Part shown: positions 1 through 11,474 of the stretch, piece by piece
Layout: the number at the start of each line of letters is the position of its first letter
How positions within the stretch are numbered: the first letter of the stretch is position 1
Assembly: GCA_001910725.1 (NCBI GenBank)
Contig: MJGA01000015.1
Span: 62,001 to 126,000, forward strand
DNA: 64,000 nt
Origin: Phanerodontia chrysosporium
Lineage: Eukaryota > Basidiomycota > Agaricomycetes > Polyporales > Phanerochaetaceae
Direction: 5' to 3'
Made by a program: the position numbers and the translations under genes
Notes under the pieces: model-generated
Databases searched by the model: none
What the model was told of the DNA's origin: nothing
The model's input: the letters and a program-made list of their open reading frames with translations, nothing else

Positions 1-47
1 ACGAGTACATGGTGTGACCGTCTAGGCTTCGGCTTTATTGGCTGACA

Positions 48-927
48 ATGGGAAGCACGGGAGACACGAGTTCTTACGTGTCAGCGGGCGCAGCGGCGCG
101 CAGAGTGCATCAGCGCAATATGTGCTATCGACTGGGACAGCCAGGGGACACTAACCCAGCCACCAGATCCCAACGCTACACGACACACTCAGACAACATA
201 AACGACATGACGAGGGCCTACCACGATGGCCTCCAGCACGACCGCTCGAATGTTGACCTGCAGGAGCACGAAGACGCGATCCAGGTCTCGATCGAGGCGA
301 TCTCGTCATCTCTGCCAGAGCAATGGCGGAGCGGCCTGAATGTGGCCGTAACCGAATACGACGTTGCGGCAGCCATTAAGGGAGCGGCATCAGGTTCCAC
401 CCCAAGGGTGGACGGACTACCGTACAAGCTGTGGAAGACTATCCACGAGTGGTACCAACAAACCAGGCAGTCGCGGACACCCTTTGCGAATATTGCCCGC
501 ACCCTGAGCATTGTCTTCAATGACATTGAGCTCTTTGGAGTAGACCCATTCTGCAGGTTCCCAGATGGCTGGCTGTGCCCAATATATAAGGAGGGGGACT
601 CGACACTCATGTTTAACTATCGCCCGATCATCCTCCTTAACACTGACTACAAGATTTTCACCAAGACCTATGCAATGAAACTTGCTGGTATGGCAGCCAC
701 AATGATTCACAAGAACCAAGCAGGGTTCGTCCCCAAGTGGAGCATATTTGACCAGGTACGCCTGGCGAGACTCATGCTCCAGTATGCGGAGGCAATGGAG
801 CAGAACAGCACAATTATAGCCCTGGACCAGGAAAAAGCCTATGACAGGATAGAACACGACTATCTTTGGTGCATCCTCGATACCTTTCATATTCCAGAGG
901 CCTTCACCTGGTGTCAGATCTTGTGTG
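48..927 (+). pseudogene. LINE reverse transcriptase, N-terminal fragment
   Basis: The frame encodes RT finger/palm motifs: a DGLPYKLWK segment, NYRPIILLNTDYKIF (motif 2a type), AGFVPKWSIFDQVRLAR, and ALDQEKAYDRIEHDYLW, which carries the first catalytic aspartate region (usually DxxKAYD). Such motifs are characteristic of LINE reverse transcriptases. The frame is lost at the junction with the inserted repeat at about 928. The putative start is not reliable because this is an internal fragment of a longer ORF. Confidence 0.85.
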
Positions 928-1199
928 TTTACCGTCCTGATATAGTAAGGCACATCAGCGCCACCAAGCCTCAGCGTTCTGCATATGGACATCTCTCTTG
1001 TAGCACTGTAATACATGCGTCAGCACCTTGATTATATGGCCATTATGCTCACTAATATGCAGTAGAATTATTCATCATCTTGTAAAGTTAATAATTGTGT
1101 ATTCTGGTCCAGTCAACCTGCTTACATACAGTAGTCTCAGACATATATATATACCGGCTCAGTAAGATCAGAATGAACTAGTTCAGAGTACATTCTTCA
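928..1199. repeat. Solo-LTR-like repeat, copy 1, inserted in the LINE RT
   Basis: This 272-bp stretch is clearly homologous to 5,716-5,986 in the same orientation: both begin ...TTTACCGTCCTGATATAGTA and end ...ATTCTTCA. They share a TATATATAC box about 40 bp before the end. It interrupts the LINE RT frame between the KAYD region and the GVR..DPLS region. Ends of TG..CA type and the internal TATA box suggest a solo LTR; no clear target duplication was found. Differences between copies are mostly transitions. Confidence 0.6.
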
Positions 1200-1204
1200 T
1201 ACCC

Positions 1205-2604
1205 GGACCATCTGATCCCTCTACGAATCTGCCAGCACTGTGGCAATTATCAATGGAGTCACGAGCGAACCGTACTGCATTACGTGGGGTGTGCGCTAGG
1301 ACGACCCCCTCTCCTGTCTCCTCTTTGATCTAGCCATTGAACCATTGGCCTGCATGCTACGTGCCTCCTTGCTACGAGGCTTCCAAGTCCCCGGCCTCCA
1401 TGACCACGTTCTAGTCTCCCTCTTTGCGGATGACACCACGGCTTTCCTCTCCGAGAATGACAACTTCCAAACCCTCTGCGACATCCTAGACCAATGGTGC
1501 GCAGCCTCTGGCATAAGGTTCAATACCACTAAAACAACTGTGATTCCCATCAAGTCCTCTGACTACAGGGCAGCGTTCGTACACACCAGACGCCTGCACC
1601 CTGGGTCTGACCCAGAGGTGGGGGAGCTGCAAGGGATGCACGTCACCCTTGACAGGGTCACAACAAGAATCCTGGGGGCATGGCTCAAAAACACCCTGAC
1701 AGACTCCCTGCCACTGCCCTGAGTGGTGACAATCTCCAAGGTCACAGTGGCCCTGGAACACTGGAGACGATGTCGGCCAACCCTAAATGGCAAACGGCTC
1801 ATAGTTCAATTCATCCTGGGTGGCATAACCCAGTACTTAGCCAAAGTCCAGGGAATGCCTAGCTTGGTTGAGCGCGAGTTCATAAAAATTATCCGGGACT
1901 TCATGTGGGACGATGCGAAGGTGCCTCCAGTGAGCCTGGCGACGCTCTACGGCCCTATTGAACATGGGGGACTCAAACTCCTAGATCTGGAGTGTCGAAA
2001 CGAAGCAATCGAGCTGACCTGGCTCCGCTCTTACCTTGACCTCACGCCCTCATGCCCGGCCTGGGCATCCCTGGCCGACGAACTCATTGTGAGGATTTCT
2101 CTAGCCGCAGACTCGCATATCCAGAAGGTCAGCCACCTCAACCTCTTCTTACAATCCTGGGATATAAATGTAGCTCGGAAGTCACCCCTACCCGAGGACC
2201 TCCGCAGAATAATCACTGTCAACTGCAAGTACCACATAGACCTCGCCATCCCGCGCCTCTCCCATATACTCAAACGCCAGCTACCCCTCTGATACCACAT
2301 CAGGGCGGATAAACACCTGCGGGGAGTGGGGAATACGGTGCGCAACACATGCCTACGAAAGAAGCATCAGATCAAAACAGTAGGCGATGTCCTGACTGTA
2401 CTCCACTGCACGAGGACCCCAGGCTCTGGTTATCTTGCCCACCCAGACTGCGACTATACAGACTGCACCACTGACCATGCCAACAGGTGCAGAGTCTTGG
2501 CAGACTGCTACGAAATAGCCCGCTGGCTAGTGCAGGACCTCCACCCAAAATGGCACCCATACCGCCATGTATATATAGACAGGTTGTCCCTCACTCGCCA
2601 CTGA
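1205..2604 (+). pseudogene. LINE reverse transcriptase, C-terminal fragment and connector
   Basis: After the inserted repeat the RT resumes with a VAIINGVTSEPYCIT segment, a GVR-stop-DDPLS block (normally GVRQGDPLS, so a CAG-to-TAG change is likely) and then the FADD catalytic box at about 1,426, where FADD replaces the usual YADD as in many LINEs. Thumb and connector sequence follows to about 2,600, with stops at 1,720-1,722 and 2,290-2,292. It is non-functional. Confidence 0.8.
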
Positions 2605-2607
2605 AAG

Positions 2608-3320
2608 ATGACCAACCTCGCAGCACGAGCACGAAACAACCCCATCCTTCTCGACCCCAGCGTCACTAACACTGGTGACCTGAGCCACCTAGTGCGAGTA
2701 TTCACAACTCCAGGTGCCACCCTAGCCGAGCCGGCGTTCAGAGGCCCCCAGGCCCCTCACCCAACCGCCCGACCTGCCACTGCATATACGGACGGGTCAT
2801 ACCTCAACAATGACGATGCGGACATCTCCGCCGGTTGTTTGGAAGTTTGGTTCGGCCCAGGTGACGGGACAAACATCTCTACCTGGATATCCGGCCTGCT
2901 ACAGTTCAACCAAGTGAGCGAAATCCTGATAGTACATACCGTCACAACGTCCATTTCCCCCTTCGTGCCTCTCTGAATCAAGAGCGACTCTAAGTATGTG
3001 GTGAATGGGCTCACTGTTCATCTGCGTCGCTGGGAGGACCGGGGGTGGCTGGGAGTCACGAATGTGGATGCCTTTCAATTAACAGTGTCTGCTCTGCGGA
3101 AACGCACGGCCACGACGAAGATCCAATGGGTAAAGGGCCACGCTGGCGAAGCTGGGAACGAGGGGGCCGATGAGCTCGCCGGCCACAGTGCTATCCAACT
3201 GCTACTGCTAAACCAGGATGCCTGCCGCAATGACCGATTTACTCCCAGTGGGGTCAAGCTGGTGACACTCACCCAGGCGATCGCGTACGCAGGGGCCCGA
3301 GTGCACCGCCCCATGGTATT
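2608..3320 (+). pseudogene. LINE RNase H domain, broken
   Basis: RNase H motifs are visible: AYTDGSYLNN (first catalytic Asp), IKSDSKYVVNGL (third acidic residue) and the GHAGEAGNEGADELAG block with the final catalytic Asp. A stop at about 2,974-2,976 separates the first and second halves, which lie in the same frame. In intact fungal LINEs this domain sits directly after the RT, as here. Confidence 0.8.
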
Positions 3321-3329
3321 ATGACTGGC

Positions 3330-4240
3330 AACCACACATAACCTGGTGCTGATTGTCCCGGTAATGTACAGGAACATCACCCCGGGCCTGCTGACCCCAG
3401 CAAGGATTTGGCACTCGCTCAGGAAGCCAGAGCTGTGGCGAAACATCTGCGATTTCCTCTGGAAGGTGATCCACAGTGCCCACCAGATTGGGCCGTACTG
3501 GTCCCACATCCCCAGGATTGAACACCGCGGATCTATGCAATATGCCCAGGGGAGCCTACAGGGACGCTGCGCCACATCCTCTTTGAATGCACTGCCTGGA
3601 ATGAGAGGCAAACTGGTCCTTCTGCCAGGAGGCCTGTGGCAGACGACACGAAATGTGGCCAAACCTGAATATCCTGACACTCCTAGGTTATGCCCTCGCC
3701 AATTTCCACCTCTCTGACAGCTCACCAGTGGTAGGCCTCCCCTGCCTATATACGATCCTGGTCTCTGAGACTGCCTACCTGATATGATGCATGTGATACA
3801 CTAGACGAATCAAGCATGTGGATGACGCATCCCCAATCACTGCCCTGGAAGCGAGGAACAGATGGATCGCGCGCATAGAGGGTCGCCTCTGGCTGGAAGT
3901 CGCAGCAACACATCCCAAGTATGATCAGAAAGCGCTCGACGCACAGATCGTGGAGGCAACCTGGCGTGGGCTCCTTGCAAACAAACATGACATTCCAGAG
4001 AATTGAGTCTCTACATCTGGGCTTTTAGTGGGTATCGCGCCCCCGGAGCTACCACAACACGACATGGCTGGCTGAGATCAGGGTGCCAGGAAGCCCCACA
4101 CTGTCTGCCACACTCGGCATTCGTGCGGTTGCGCATTTTAGCCCTTTGGGTGATGCATCGGGGTGGGACTCCCCATTCCATGCAGGATGAATTGAAAGTA
4201 CTCATGCGGCAGCTGTGGCAATTTTGTCTATCTCAGTAGT
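3330..4240 (+). pseudogene. LINE ORF2 C-terminal region with zinc-knuckle-like segment
   Basis: With frameshifts, the reading gives WSHIPRIEHRG followed by C-x2-C...H-x-L-F-E-C spacing around 3,500-3,595, resembling the zf-RVT domain at the end of LINE reverse transcriptases. Further on come EARNRWIARIEGRLWLE (3,850-3,900) and a LVGIAPPEL-type terminus near 4,030, an arrangement I recognise from agaricomycete LINEs. The frames change several times. The remaining bases to 4,320 are probably 3' UTR. Confidence 0.6.
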
Positions 4241-4319
4241 TTTGCTATGAGCAGTCACGTGTAGTACTGTAGTGGGGCTCAGCCTTTGCCAGTTGCCTGC
4301 CGTCTGCAATCGCATCCTC

Positions 4320-4356
4320 CAAAAAAAGAAGAAAAAAGAATAATAATAATAATAAT
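4320..4356 (+). repeat. A-rich / TAA microsatellite tail of the LINE
   Basis: A run of A-rich sequence (AAAAAAAGAAGAAAAAAG) followed by a (TAA)n tract directly follows the last recognisable LINE sequence. Tails of this kind mark the 3' end of non-LTR retrotransposons. Confidence 0.7.
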
Positions 4357-4954
4357 TAACTTATTTCCCTTTCAATAATTTTGCTCAATTATAGAAGTAA
4401 TCCATTAAGAAGCTATAACAATTCAACTAGCACAAGTCCTCAGAGTAACCCCAATGCCACTATGAAAGATGTCACTTCAAGCACGAGGACATGCCTCATC
4501 TATGCTATGGATATTGTTTGCACCCACATGATCGACTTCTGAAGAAGACTTTATTACTCTCTTAGAGACTGCGGGTGAATAGGATAGGACATCTCAAAGT
4601 AGTTCAAGCAGTGCTTGAATGTGGAGAAAAGGGTAATGTTATGGTGGGCATGGTGGTGGTGACTTAATTTCCTTTTTTGGACTCAAACTGCCTTTTTCCG
4701 CAATTTTGCATTTTCTCTTCTGTAGCACATGGTGGATACTCACTACACATAGAACCCAACTTTCTATTTGTCTTTCCTGTTGTTTCTTTGACTAGTAGAC
4801 TAGTTGCTAGATTAGAGGAAGGCAGTATTATATAGAAACCTCACCTGTACTGTAGAACTTCAACTTGACCTCCTTTGTTTACCATGTTCTATCTCTTAGT
4901 TGGCACACAGTCCAGCTGGGGTTAGATGAGAGATAGAACTCAAGAAACAAAGGA
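4357..4954. other. AT-rich stretch without genes; imperfect hairpin at its end
   Basis: No coding sequence is seen. At 4,869-4,895 and 4,930-4,956 two 27-nt arms are inverted copies (12 and 9 matching bases around a 6-nt mismatched centre) separated by 34 nt. This could fold as a hairpin. It might be a fragment of a small inverted-repeat element, but no target duplication was seen. Confidence 0.45.
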
Positions 4955-5655
4955 GGTGTCACACATGTAATGGTGTAGTCTTATTTTCCTCCTTATTTTC
5001 GGCTATTTTCTTCAATTAATCCAATGAGTGAGCAGCCCTTGCATTGTCTGGAGTCCTAACTGCCCACACTTAGCATCTGGCCACTCAGTGCTAGCATGCT
5101 GTTGGTACATCACCTCTGGATGTCAGCACATTCTACTGTGTACTCCAACACTGCCTAAATCATCAGCTTGCTCTGCAACTGGTTCCTTGAGTGGCTGAGG
5201 AGGCACTGTCATCTCTGCTGACTCTTCTCACTGAGACACTCTGAGCTGATCAGCCTAATAACAAAGCCTTGATCTAATGCAGCCTCGGAATATAGCCAGC
5301 TGACAAAGCCTTATAATACAGCCCTAGTACAGTTCTGCTTTACAGTTCATGTCACAACCTTGTCAGTTATGCTGAGCACTGTCCATCAGCTTATGTAACT
5401 GTACAGCTTGCTCTAAAGTACTACAGTATATAAGAGTAGCCCTTCTCACTTCTGTCCATTATTCCGACCTCTTAGTCAATACAGATTGGAAAGCCCTCAT
5501 TTGTATAGTAGTTATAATATCAAAAATATTTTGGTCAATACTGACAACTGCACAAGGTTTTTCATTATTGTGTGAATCACTCCACTGCGCCTTATTATTG
5601 ACCTTTCCATTTGCCCTTCCTTGGAGAGTGTTGAGCCTTCGCTCTGCTACAAAAG
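4955..5655 (+). repeat. LTR-like repeat (Copia-type?), most complete copy
   Basis: The first half (4,955-5,290) is homologous, inverted, to 11,137-11,470. The second half (5,296-5,655) is homologous, inverted, to 6,395-6,690. The unit holds a TATATAAGAG box near 5,427 and ends at a GCTCTGCTACAA motif where the inverted copy has GCTCCGCAACA. A TATA box about two thirds along and a terminal ..ACA fit an LTR of roughly 700 bp. The three copies differ mainly by C/T and G/A transitions. A 60-nt insertion at about 5,480-5,540 is unique to this copy. Confidence 0.55.
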
Positions 5656-5715
5656 ATCAAATTGGGGTTCTGCAGTACAAGCAAGGACTATCTACTACTT
5701 ATTAGACCTTGGACA

Positions 5716-5986
5716 TTTACCGTCCTGATATAGTATGGCACATCAGCACCACCAAGCTTCCGTGTTCCGTATATAGACATCTCTCTTGTAGAACTGTAGT
5801 ACATACACCAACACCTCAAATATTTGGCTATTATACTCACTAATATGCATTAATATTATTTATCCTCGTGTAAAGATGATGATGTGTATTTTGGTCCAAT
5901 AAACCTACTTACATACAGTAGTCCTAGACATGTATATATACTGACTCTGTAACACCAGAATAAACCAGTTTATAGTATATTCTTCA
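5716..5986. repeat. Solo-LTR-like repeat, copy 2
   Basis: Same-orientation homologue of 928-1,199, with the same start (TTTACCGTCCTGATATAGTA), TATATATAC box and ATTCTTCA end. It lies in non-coding sequence between LTR-like debris. No target duplication is obvious. Confidence 0.6.
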
Positions 5987-6394
5987 CAGGTTATAATCTC
6001 TGCCCTCTAAGGGCACATTGCCTCACTAAACTCCAACTTCTTTCCATTTGCACACTTGGCCTCAAGTGTAATTTCCCAAGGTTATCCTCTGAATTAGTAT
6101 GGCTATTCAACACAGCAATCAGCACTAACACATATCATTGTCAGCAGCTCTAACATAGAGTAAATCTGTGAGACAGTCCCTTGTAAGGATGGATGTGGTA
6201 GTATATAAGTACATCACATTATGATTTGCTTTAACAGTGCACTTCAGTGGACACATTATAGGGGCTTATTCCCCTTGGTAGTAAAAGATAGCTGTTGAGC
6301 TTTTGAACTCAATCTAGATGTCCTACCAAACTTGCACAATAGTGGTGTTTTTTGGCCCCCATATCTCTAGCTATAAATTGTAGTATGTACCTAG
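5987..6394. other. Non-coding AT-rich sequence
   Basis: I see no coding sequence or repeat partner here. It lies between two LTR-like fragments and is probably old transposon debris. Confidence 0.4.
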
Positions 6395-6690
6395 TGTTGC
6401 GGAGCAATGGCTTAACACTGCACAAGGAAGGGTGAATGGGGAGGTCGACGATGAAGTGCAGCAGAGCGGGTCACGCAGTAACGAACAAACTTATGCAACT
6501 GTCTGTATTGGCCAAAAGATTGAGATGATGGACAGGAGCAAGAAGAGCTACTCTTATATACTACTGTACTCTAGAGCAGGCTGTACAGTTACATAAGCTG
6601 ATGGGCAGTGCTCAGCATAGCTGAAGGGCTGTGACGTGGACTGCATGGCGAGGCTGTGCCGGGGCTGTGTTATGAGGCTGCATCAGCTGG
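6395..6690 (-). repeat. LTR-like repeat, inverted partial copy
   Basis: Read on the minus strand, this matches 5,296-5,655, including the TATATAAGAG box (around 6,555) and the terminal GCTCCGCAACA. The same-strand extension to about 6,833 could carry the rest of the LTR, since TGTAAGGTATTTGAAG would make a TG start, but no second copy supports that part. Compared with the plus copy it keeps C where that copy has T. Confidence 0.5.
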
Positions 6691-6884
6691 CAGTGTTCCA
6701 AGGCTGGGAATTGCTACTCGCACCGGGGAATATTAGAGCGGAGAATGAAATAAGGTGCCTGTTCCCGACGTCGGTGTCGGGGACTGCTCTGTTTCTCGTA
6801 GACGTACATATTCCCCGACTTCAAATACCTTACATGCTTTATATATGACTATACACTACTGTATATATTTTTCCCCCTCCTAAT

Positions 6885-7855
6885 CAGCCAATGTCTCCTC
6901 CATGGGTAAACTTCTGCCCCATGAGGAAAGCACTATCCATAAAGGGCGACGGCATCCCTCGCCACTTGCGGCTGTCTAAGAAGAAGCGGAATGCGATGGC
7001 GGATCATGTCTCCCTGCTGGGAATGGACGGAGGGAGGTTTGAATATACCCAGGACGATCAAGGTGCGTATATAGCCGCTGTTTCAGGCTGCGCAAGTCAG
7101 CGCCCATATGGCCGCCCGTTGCTCATTGGTTCTGAATTCTAGACCGCGCCTTTGACACTCTCGAGGTGCTCCAGATTCATGTTCCTGGATTCAATGTCCG
7201 AGAAGTTAACTCGAAGTTGTCGATATAGTACAGCAGCCACAGTATTATTGGGTCAATAAACAAGAGTTTATAGAAAGAGTACTGGCGGTGGACAAGAATC
7301 TACCAGTGTGCATGCTCAGTCAACCACGAGAGCTCCACCTGCTGCCCTTCAAAAAAGCGCATGACTGGCTGGAGAAGAACAGGGTGTATGTGTTGGGTGA
7401 AGATAATTAGTACACATGAAAGCGGTGCGAGCCTTGCACTTTTCTCTGTCAGACACTTCTGATTGCATTTTCTTTCTCACTAGCTGCTGTCCATGATGCA
7501 CGTGTGCTCGCCATTGATGAGATATCTGGCATTCTCACATACTCGGAAGCATGCACAGCTGAGGGAGAGATGGAACACACTCCCCGCATCCCCCTCCATT
7601 CTGATCTCTGTGCTTTTGCCCTGGATCTGGTGTGCCGCCACATGCCCCTTACCCAGATCCAGATCGAATACCACGCATTCTCCAGCGAGCGCTGGGGCAG
7701 TGCTGTTGGAGATCTGCACTATCAATATATTTTCACATTGCAAGATTTTACATCAATGTACTGAACTTACCGGTGCAAGAACGGCATGCTGCAGCGTACA
7801 TGCCCAGAAGACAACCTTGACAAGTGGTTCCATGCTGTTGATCCCCTTCCCGCTG
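6885..7855 (+). pseudogene. MULE transposase gene, N-terminal half (broken)
   Basis: Reading in shifting frames gives KKRNAMADHVSLLGMDGG near 6,990, then from about 7,500 AIDEISGILTYSEAC, LHSDLCAFALDLVCR, IQIEYHAFSSERW, DLHYQYIFTLQDFTSMY and LQRTCPEDNLDKWF. This order resembles the region before the catalytic domain in agaricomycete MULE-type transposases, as I recall the family. The frame is cut at about 7,855, where inverted-repeat sequence begins, and the gene resumes at about 8,940. There are frameshifts and stops, so it cannot be expressed as one protein. Confidence 0.6.
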
Positions 7856-8535
7856 ACAAGTGCCAAAAGTGTTTGGCACTAGGTCATGCAGAATGTTGGA
7901 GGAGTAAGCTACAGCCCACAGCAGGCCTACTCACGATACCAGACATATTTGCACCCCAGCTGCAGACATAAATAGGCGTGAAGGCCAACAATCAGCAACA
8001 CCCAGCAGCAAACATGCGCATACAAGGCATACACAAGGGACAGCAAACGATGTCATCAAGTTGTATTTGTATCAAGTCTCTCAGAATGCCTCAGAATCTT
8101 TCAGAATCTTGAAGAAAGTTCCAGAAATAGGCCATTCCTTCCCCTCCAGCAGCCAGAACAGAGCAGAACCTTGTGGAAATGGGAAGAATATTCCAGATCC
8201 CTTGGCATATGCTTGGCTCAGCAGCAGGAACTGGCCGGAATATGCTGGAAACAGGCGGAAACAGACAGAATAACCTAGTTTATTCTAGTTTCTTCCCAAC
8301 AACAAATAGCTACTTTCTTTCTTAGCTTCTTTATTCCCACTCTCTTCAATTTCAAATAGTCTCTACATGTATATATAGGCCACGAGTAGCACCCCAAATG
8401 ACAAGCAACTTTGGAGTCGCAGTCAGGCCATTGCTTCACCTGCGGTAGCGTAGCTTAAGCATCTGGCTTAACTACAAACTAGGCCCTATCAGTTCACTAC
8501 AACACTAGTGAAAGGGGGCAAAGCTCACTGAGCAA
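7855..8535 (+). repeat. Left arm of a ~680-bp inverted repeat inserted in the MULE gene
   Basis: This arm matches the reverse complement of 11,475-12,152 along its whole length. Outer ends share ACAAGTGCCAAAA..TGT(T/C)TGGCACTAGGTC and inner ends share ACTAGTGAAAGGGGG. The right copy differs mostly by transitions. The arm begins exactly where the MULE reading frame is lost. It holds a TATATATAGG box near 8,375, so it could be an LTR in opposite orientation to the right copy rather than a terminal inverted repeat of one element. Confidence 0.65.
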
Positions 8536-8939
8536 ACGGCTCAGTACGGTACGTTTCAGTTGTTAACGGTTGCCACTTACATTTGTGGTTACTTAGGTTT
8601 ACTTGAGCTTCACCTGTGACGTGACAGTCAAGTAACAACGGTTCGACATCGTCAAAGTCTTCACTATACTGGAGTGAAGCACCTGCTTACGTGCGAGCAG
8701 GCTATCCACTGGACATTAGGCTCTGTGTAGACGTAGCTTAGGTCTAGCGGCCAAGACCCTAGCTGTATCTACTCCACGTTCATCGCTTCTACCCTCGCAT
8801 ACATTCATACAACAACCACACATCCCCAACACGAACCACTGGGAACCCTCGACCTAACGTCTGATCCAGGCAACTCAGCAAACGGTTGTTCCTCCTGACT
8901 AAACAATAGACCAACCGTCCCTGGCAGCGACACCGCCAT
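8536..8939. other. Remainder of the insertion in the MULE gene, unidentified
   Basis: About 400 bp between the left inverted-repeat arm and the point where MULE coding sequence resumes. No coding potential was recognised. Because it follows the ACTAGTGAAAGGGGG border, it may be leader sequence of the element whose LTR is the left arm. Confidence 0.35.
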
Positions 8940-10784
8940 TTCTCAGCTCACGAAAGCGCTTATCTACTATCAGCCCCATATTCCCGGAGAGAACGATCGC
9001 TTCATTTTACTCCTATCAACTCCTGAGCAGTGTCAGCTGGCATGGCAATACGGTCACAAGCGCTAGCTGATCATGGATGATATCTTTGGAGTCTGTTCTG
9101 CCTGGCTCCTTCTCTTCATCTTGATGGTCTTCGATGATTCCAACCATGGCATCCCTGTCGTGTGGTACTTCTTTTCAGCTACAATGGTGCTATCTTGTCT
9201 AATGGGGTCCGGCGGTTCGAGGAGGTGCTTGGGCGCAATGCCGCCAATGAAAAGTTTGAGATCACGGTAGCAAATACTGACAACGATTCTCGTGAGCAGA
9301 CCGCTATCAGCAATGCATTTCCAAATGTCACCCTATTGCTATGCTCCTTCCACACTTGGCAGTCATGGCATGCCGCTCTGAACAAGCATCTCCGCGCTAT
9401 TTTCAAGGGTGAAGCTCGAGATGATGTTCGAGAAGATCTTGGTGACCTCCTGAAAGATCTGATTAATAAGATCACCAACTATAGGCAAGCACTCTCATGC
9501 TACAACACTTTCGTGACGACATTCCGCCAGCGGCTTAATGATGCTACTAAGCTGACTCGCAAGCAGGCTCAGAGTGCTCTTAGCTTCCTTGGATACCTTG
9601 GCGGCTACATGCGCAGTGAGGCATACTGGCGAATGTGGTCAGCAGCGGGTCCAGTCGAGGCATCAAAGTGTCTAAACATGACGCCGCAGCAAGTTCCGTG
9701 TACTACCAATCACCTTGAGTCTCTCAATGGTCGAGTTAAGCGAAAATATTTTGCACCCTACCTGGTCTCTGGTCGCCTCCCTCGTGCAGACATGTACATT
9801 CTCAAGCTTATCCAAGACGTCGTTCCCCACATTTTAGATGAGCACAAAGTCCGCTACTCTCTCGAGCAGTACATGCATCAAATCACACTTCGTTGCAATC
9901 TCAAGACCATCCATCATCTCAGCCAGATTGAGCCATCGACCAATCCAAGCTCGGAGGATGTTCATTCATCAAACTATAACGGTTCTCCATGCTACACCCT
10001 ATCTAGTCTGTCAGTCCGCTCAATGGATGCTGATCAGAACGCTGATGAAACTGAGACTGACAACGACGGAAACGAGGCGCTTCACGTCACTGCCGCCGGC
10101 CATTCTAATGCTGTGCCTAATGGTTCCTTTCTTGTTGCATATGACTCTCATGCTTTTCCAACTGCCGAAGCCCCTGCAGACCACGGCTCCCTATCAGAAT
10201 CTTCACTTAGTAATCTCAGGGCTTTACTGGCATCTTCGCTGAACTTGGCACCGACACCCCAATCTCCATTGCTAGCATCTGCGGAAGCCGACGGCTGGTG
10301 CTTTCACCTCTCCCCTATGTTGCCGCCTGAGAATGATGGATACGACTATAAGGACGATAACACGATGCTTTTGGATAACAATCTGAGCCTTGGCTTGAAG
10401 TCTCTATCTCCGGTGATTGGTCAGCACAGCTCAAGTCCAGCCCCAATCTTATTTTCTGGATCAATCAAATGTACCAATTATGAAGCTATCGCACATCGTG
10501 AACTCTTGGTAGGCGAAGACAAGGTTGCCAAGGCTCTGCGGTGACTCCTGACTCTGGGGTATACTATGGAATCTCTTTCCCACCACATGTTCCCTGCGAT
10601 CTGTGAGCGCCTTTCTGAACAGCCTTCATCTCTGCTTCCACTTCCAGACCCTGACACACCCTCTCCATCTGTCCATGCATCTGTCTCCCCTGATATCGAG
10701 CTAGGCTTGCAACCCATGCTCAGACTGCAGCCGTTTGATGCTCAGCATAAGGAGAAACAGAAGCTGTCATACAATACCAGATAG
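8940..10784 (+). pseudogene. MULE transposase gene, catalytic C-terminal half
   Basis: Coding resumes with a QLTKALIYYQPH segment, then STPEQCQLAWQYGHK, a DDIFGV block (first catalytic Asp region, about 9,073) and ..VFDDSNHGIPVVWYFFSA. A frame change near 9,165 leads to a long open frame with NTDNDSREQ and the CSFHTWQSWH (C..H) motif, then TTNHLESLNGRVKRKYFAP with the catalytic Glu. D, C..H and E with this spacing identify the MULE (MULE_transposase) fold. A TGA at 10,542-10,544 stops the frame, which continues in phase to about 10,784 in a Ser/Pro-rich tail. It is inactive as it stands. Confidence 0.75.
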
Positions 10785-11012
10785 TAGCCTTAATAGCAGT
10801 ATTCATGCATATGTCTTTAGAATATCGAGTTCAATTACAAGAGCATCATCTCGTGTCAATACAGCAATTATCAAGCAAGAGTCCCAGATTATATTCGAAA
10901 GTGCTTGGTCAAGTGGTGAAGAGTGCTCCGAGGTCCTCGAGACCCCAAAGACTACACACCTCACATCACCCACTGCCCAAGGCATCCATCGCACCCCGCA
11001 AACCACCCAGCT

Positions 11013-11092
11013 TGCACCGAGCACCGAGCACCGAGCACTGGGCACCACTGAAGTGCACCGCTCACTGCTCACCGCTCACCGCTGAGCAGGCG
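11013..11092. repeat. Short tandem repeat tract, (GCACCGA)n / (GCTCACC)n
   Basis: The tract contains repeated GCACCGAGCACCGAGCACCG followed by CGCTCACTGCTCACCGCTCACC units. This is simple-sequence repetition in non-coding DNA downstream of the MULE remnant. Confidence 0.6.
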
Positions 11093-11136
11093 CCTAAGCG
11101 GAGTTTAAAGTTTCCCCGGTGTGTGTAGAACGTCCC

Positions 11137-11470
11137 CAAGGCTGCATCAGGCTGAGGCTGTGTCATCAGAATGATCAACTCAGTTGTCTCGGCGAGGGGA
11201 GTCATCAGAGATGACAGTACCTCCTCAGCAATCTGGGGAGCCGGTTGCAAGGCAGACCGGTGATCTGAGCAGTGTCTGAGCACGTAGCAGAATGCGCTGG
11301 CATCTATGGGTGATGTGCCATCAGGGCGCTGGTGCTGAATGGCCAGGTGCTGAGTGTGGGCAGTTAGGACTCCAGATGGCACGAGGGCTGCTCGCCCGTC
11401 AGATTAATCAAGGAAAATAGCCAACAATTGGCGAAAAATAGGGCTATGCCATCACATCTGTCACACTTTG
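11137..11470 (-). repeat. LTR-like repeat, inverted partial copy (first half)
   Basis: The minus strand matches 4,955-5,290: both have GGCTATTTTC, GAGCAGCCCT, CTGGAGTCCTAACTGCCCAC and GAGGAGGYACTGTCATCTCT. It abuts the inner end of the right inverted-repeat arm at about 11,470, suggesting nested insertion. Confidence 0.5.
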
Positions 11471-11474
11471 CTCA

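Larger units (their letters stand above)
1..4356 (+). mobile_element. Decayed non-LTR retrotransposon (LINE), 3' part of ORF2 plus tail
   Basis: The stretch reads, with stops and frameshifts, as the order reverse transcriptase, RNase H, zinc-knuckle/C-terminal region typical of fungal LINE ORF2. The 5' end (endonuclease and ORF1) lies outside the window or is lost. Several in-frame stops are present (for example near 1,300, 1,722, 2,292 and 2,976), so it is inactive. It ends in a short 3' UTR and an A-rich/TAA-rich tail at 4,320-4,356, as expected for target-primed reverse transcription. A 270-bp LTR-like repeat interrupts the RT at about 928-1,199. Confidence 0.85.
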
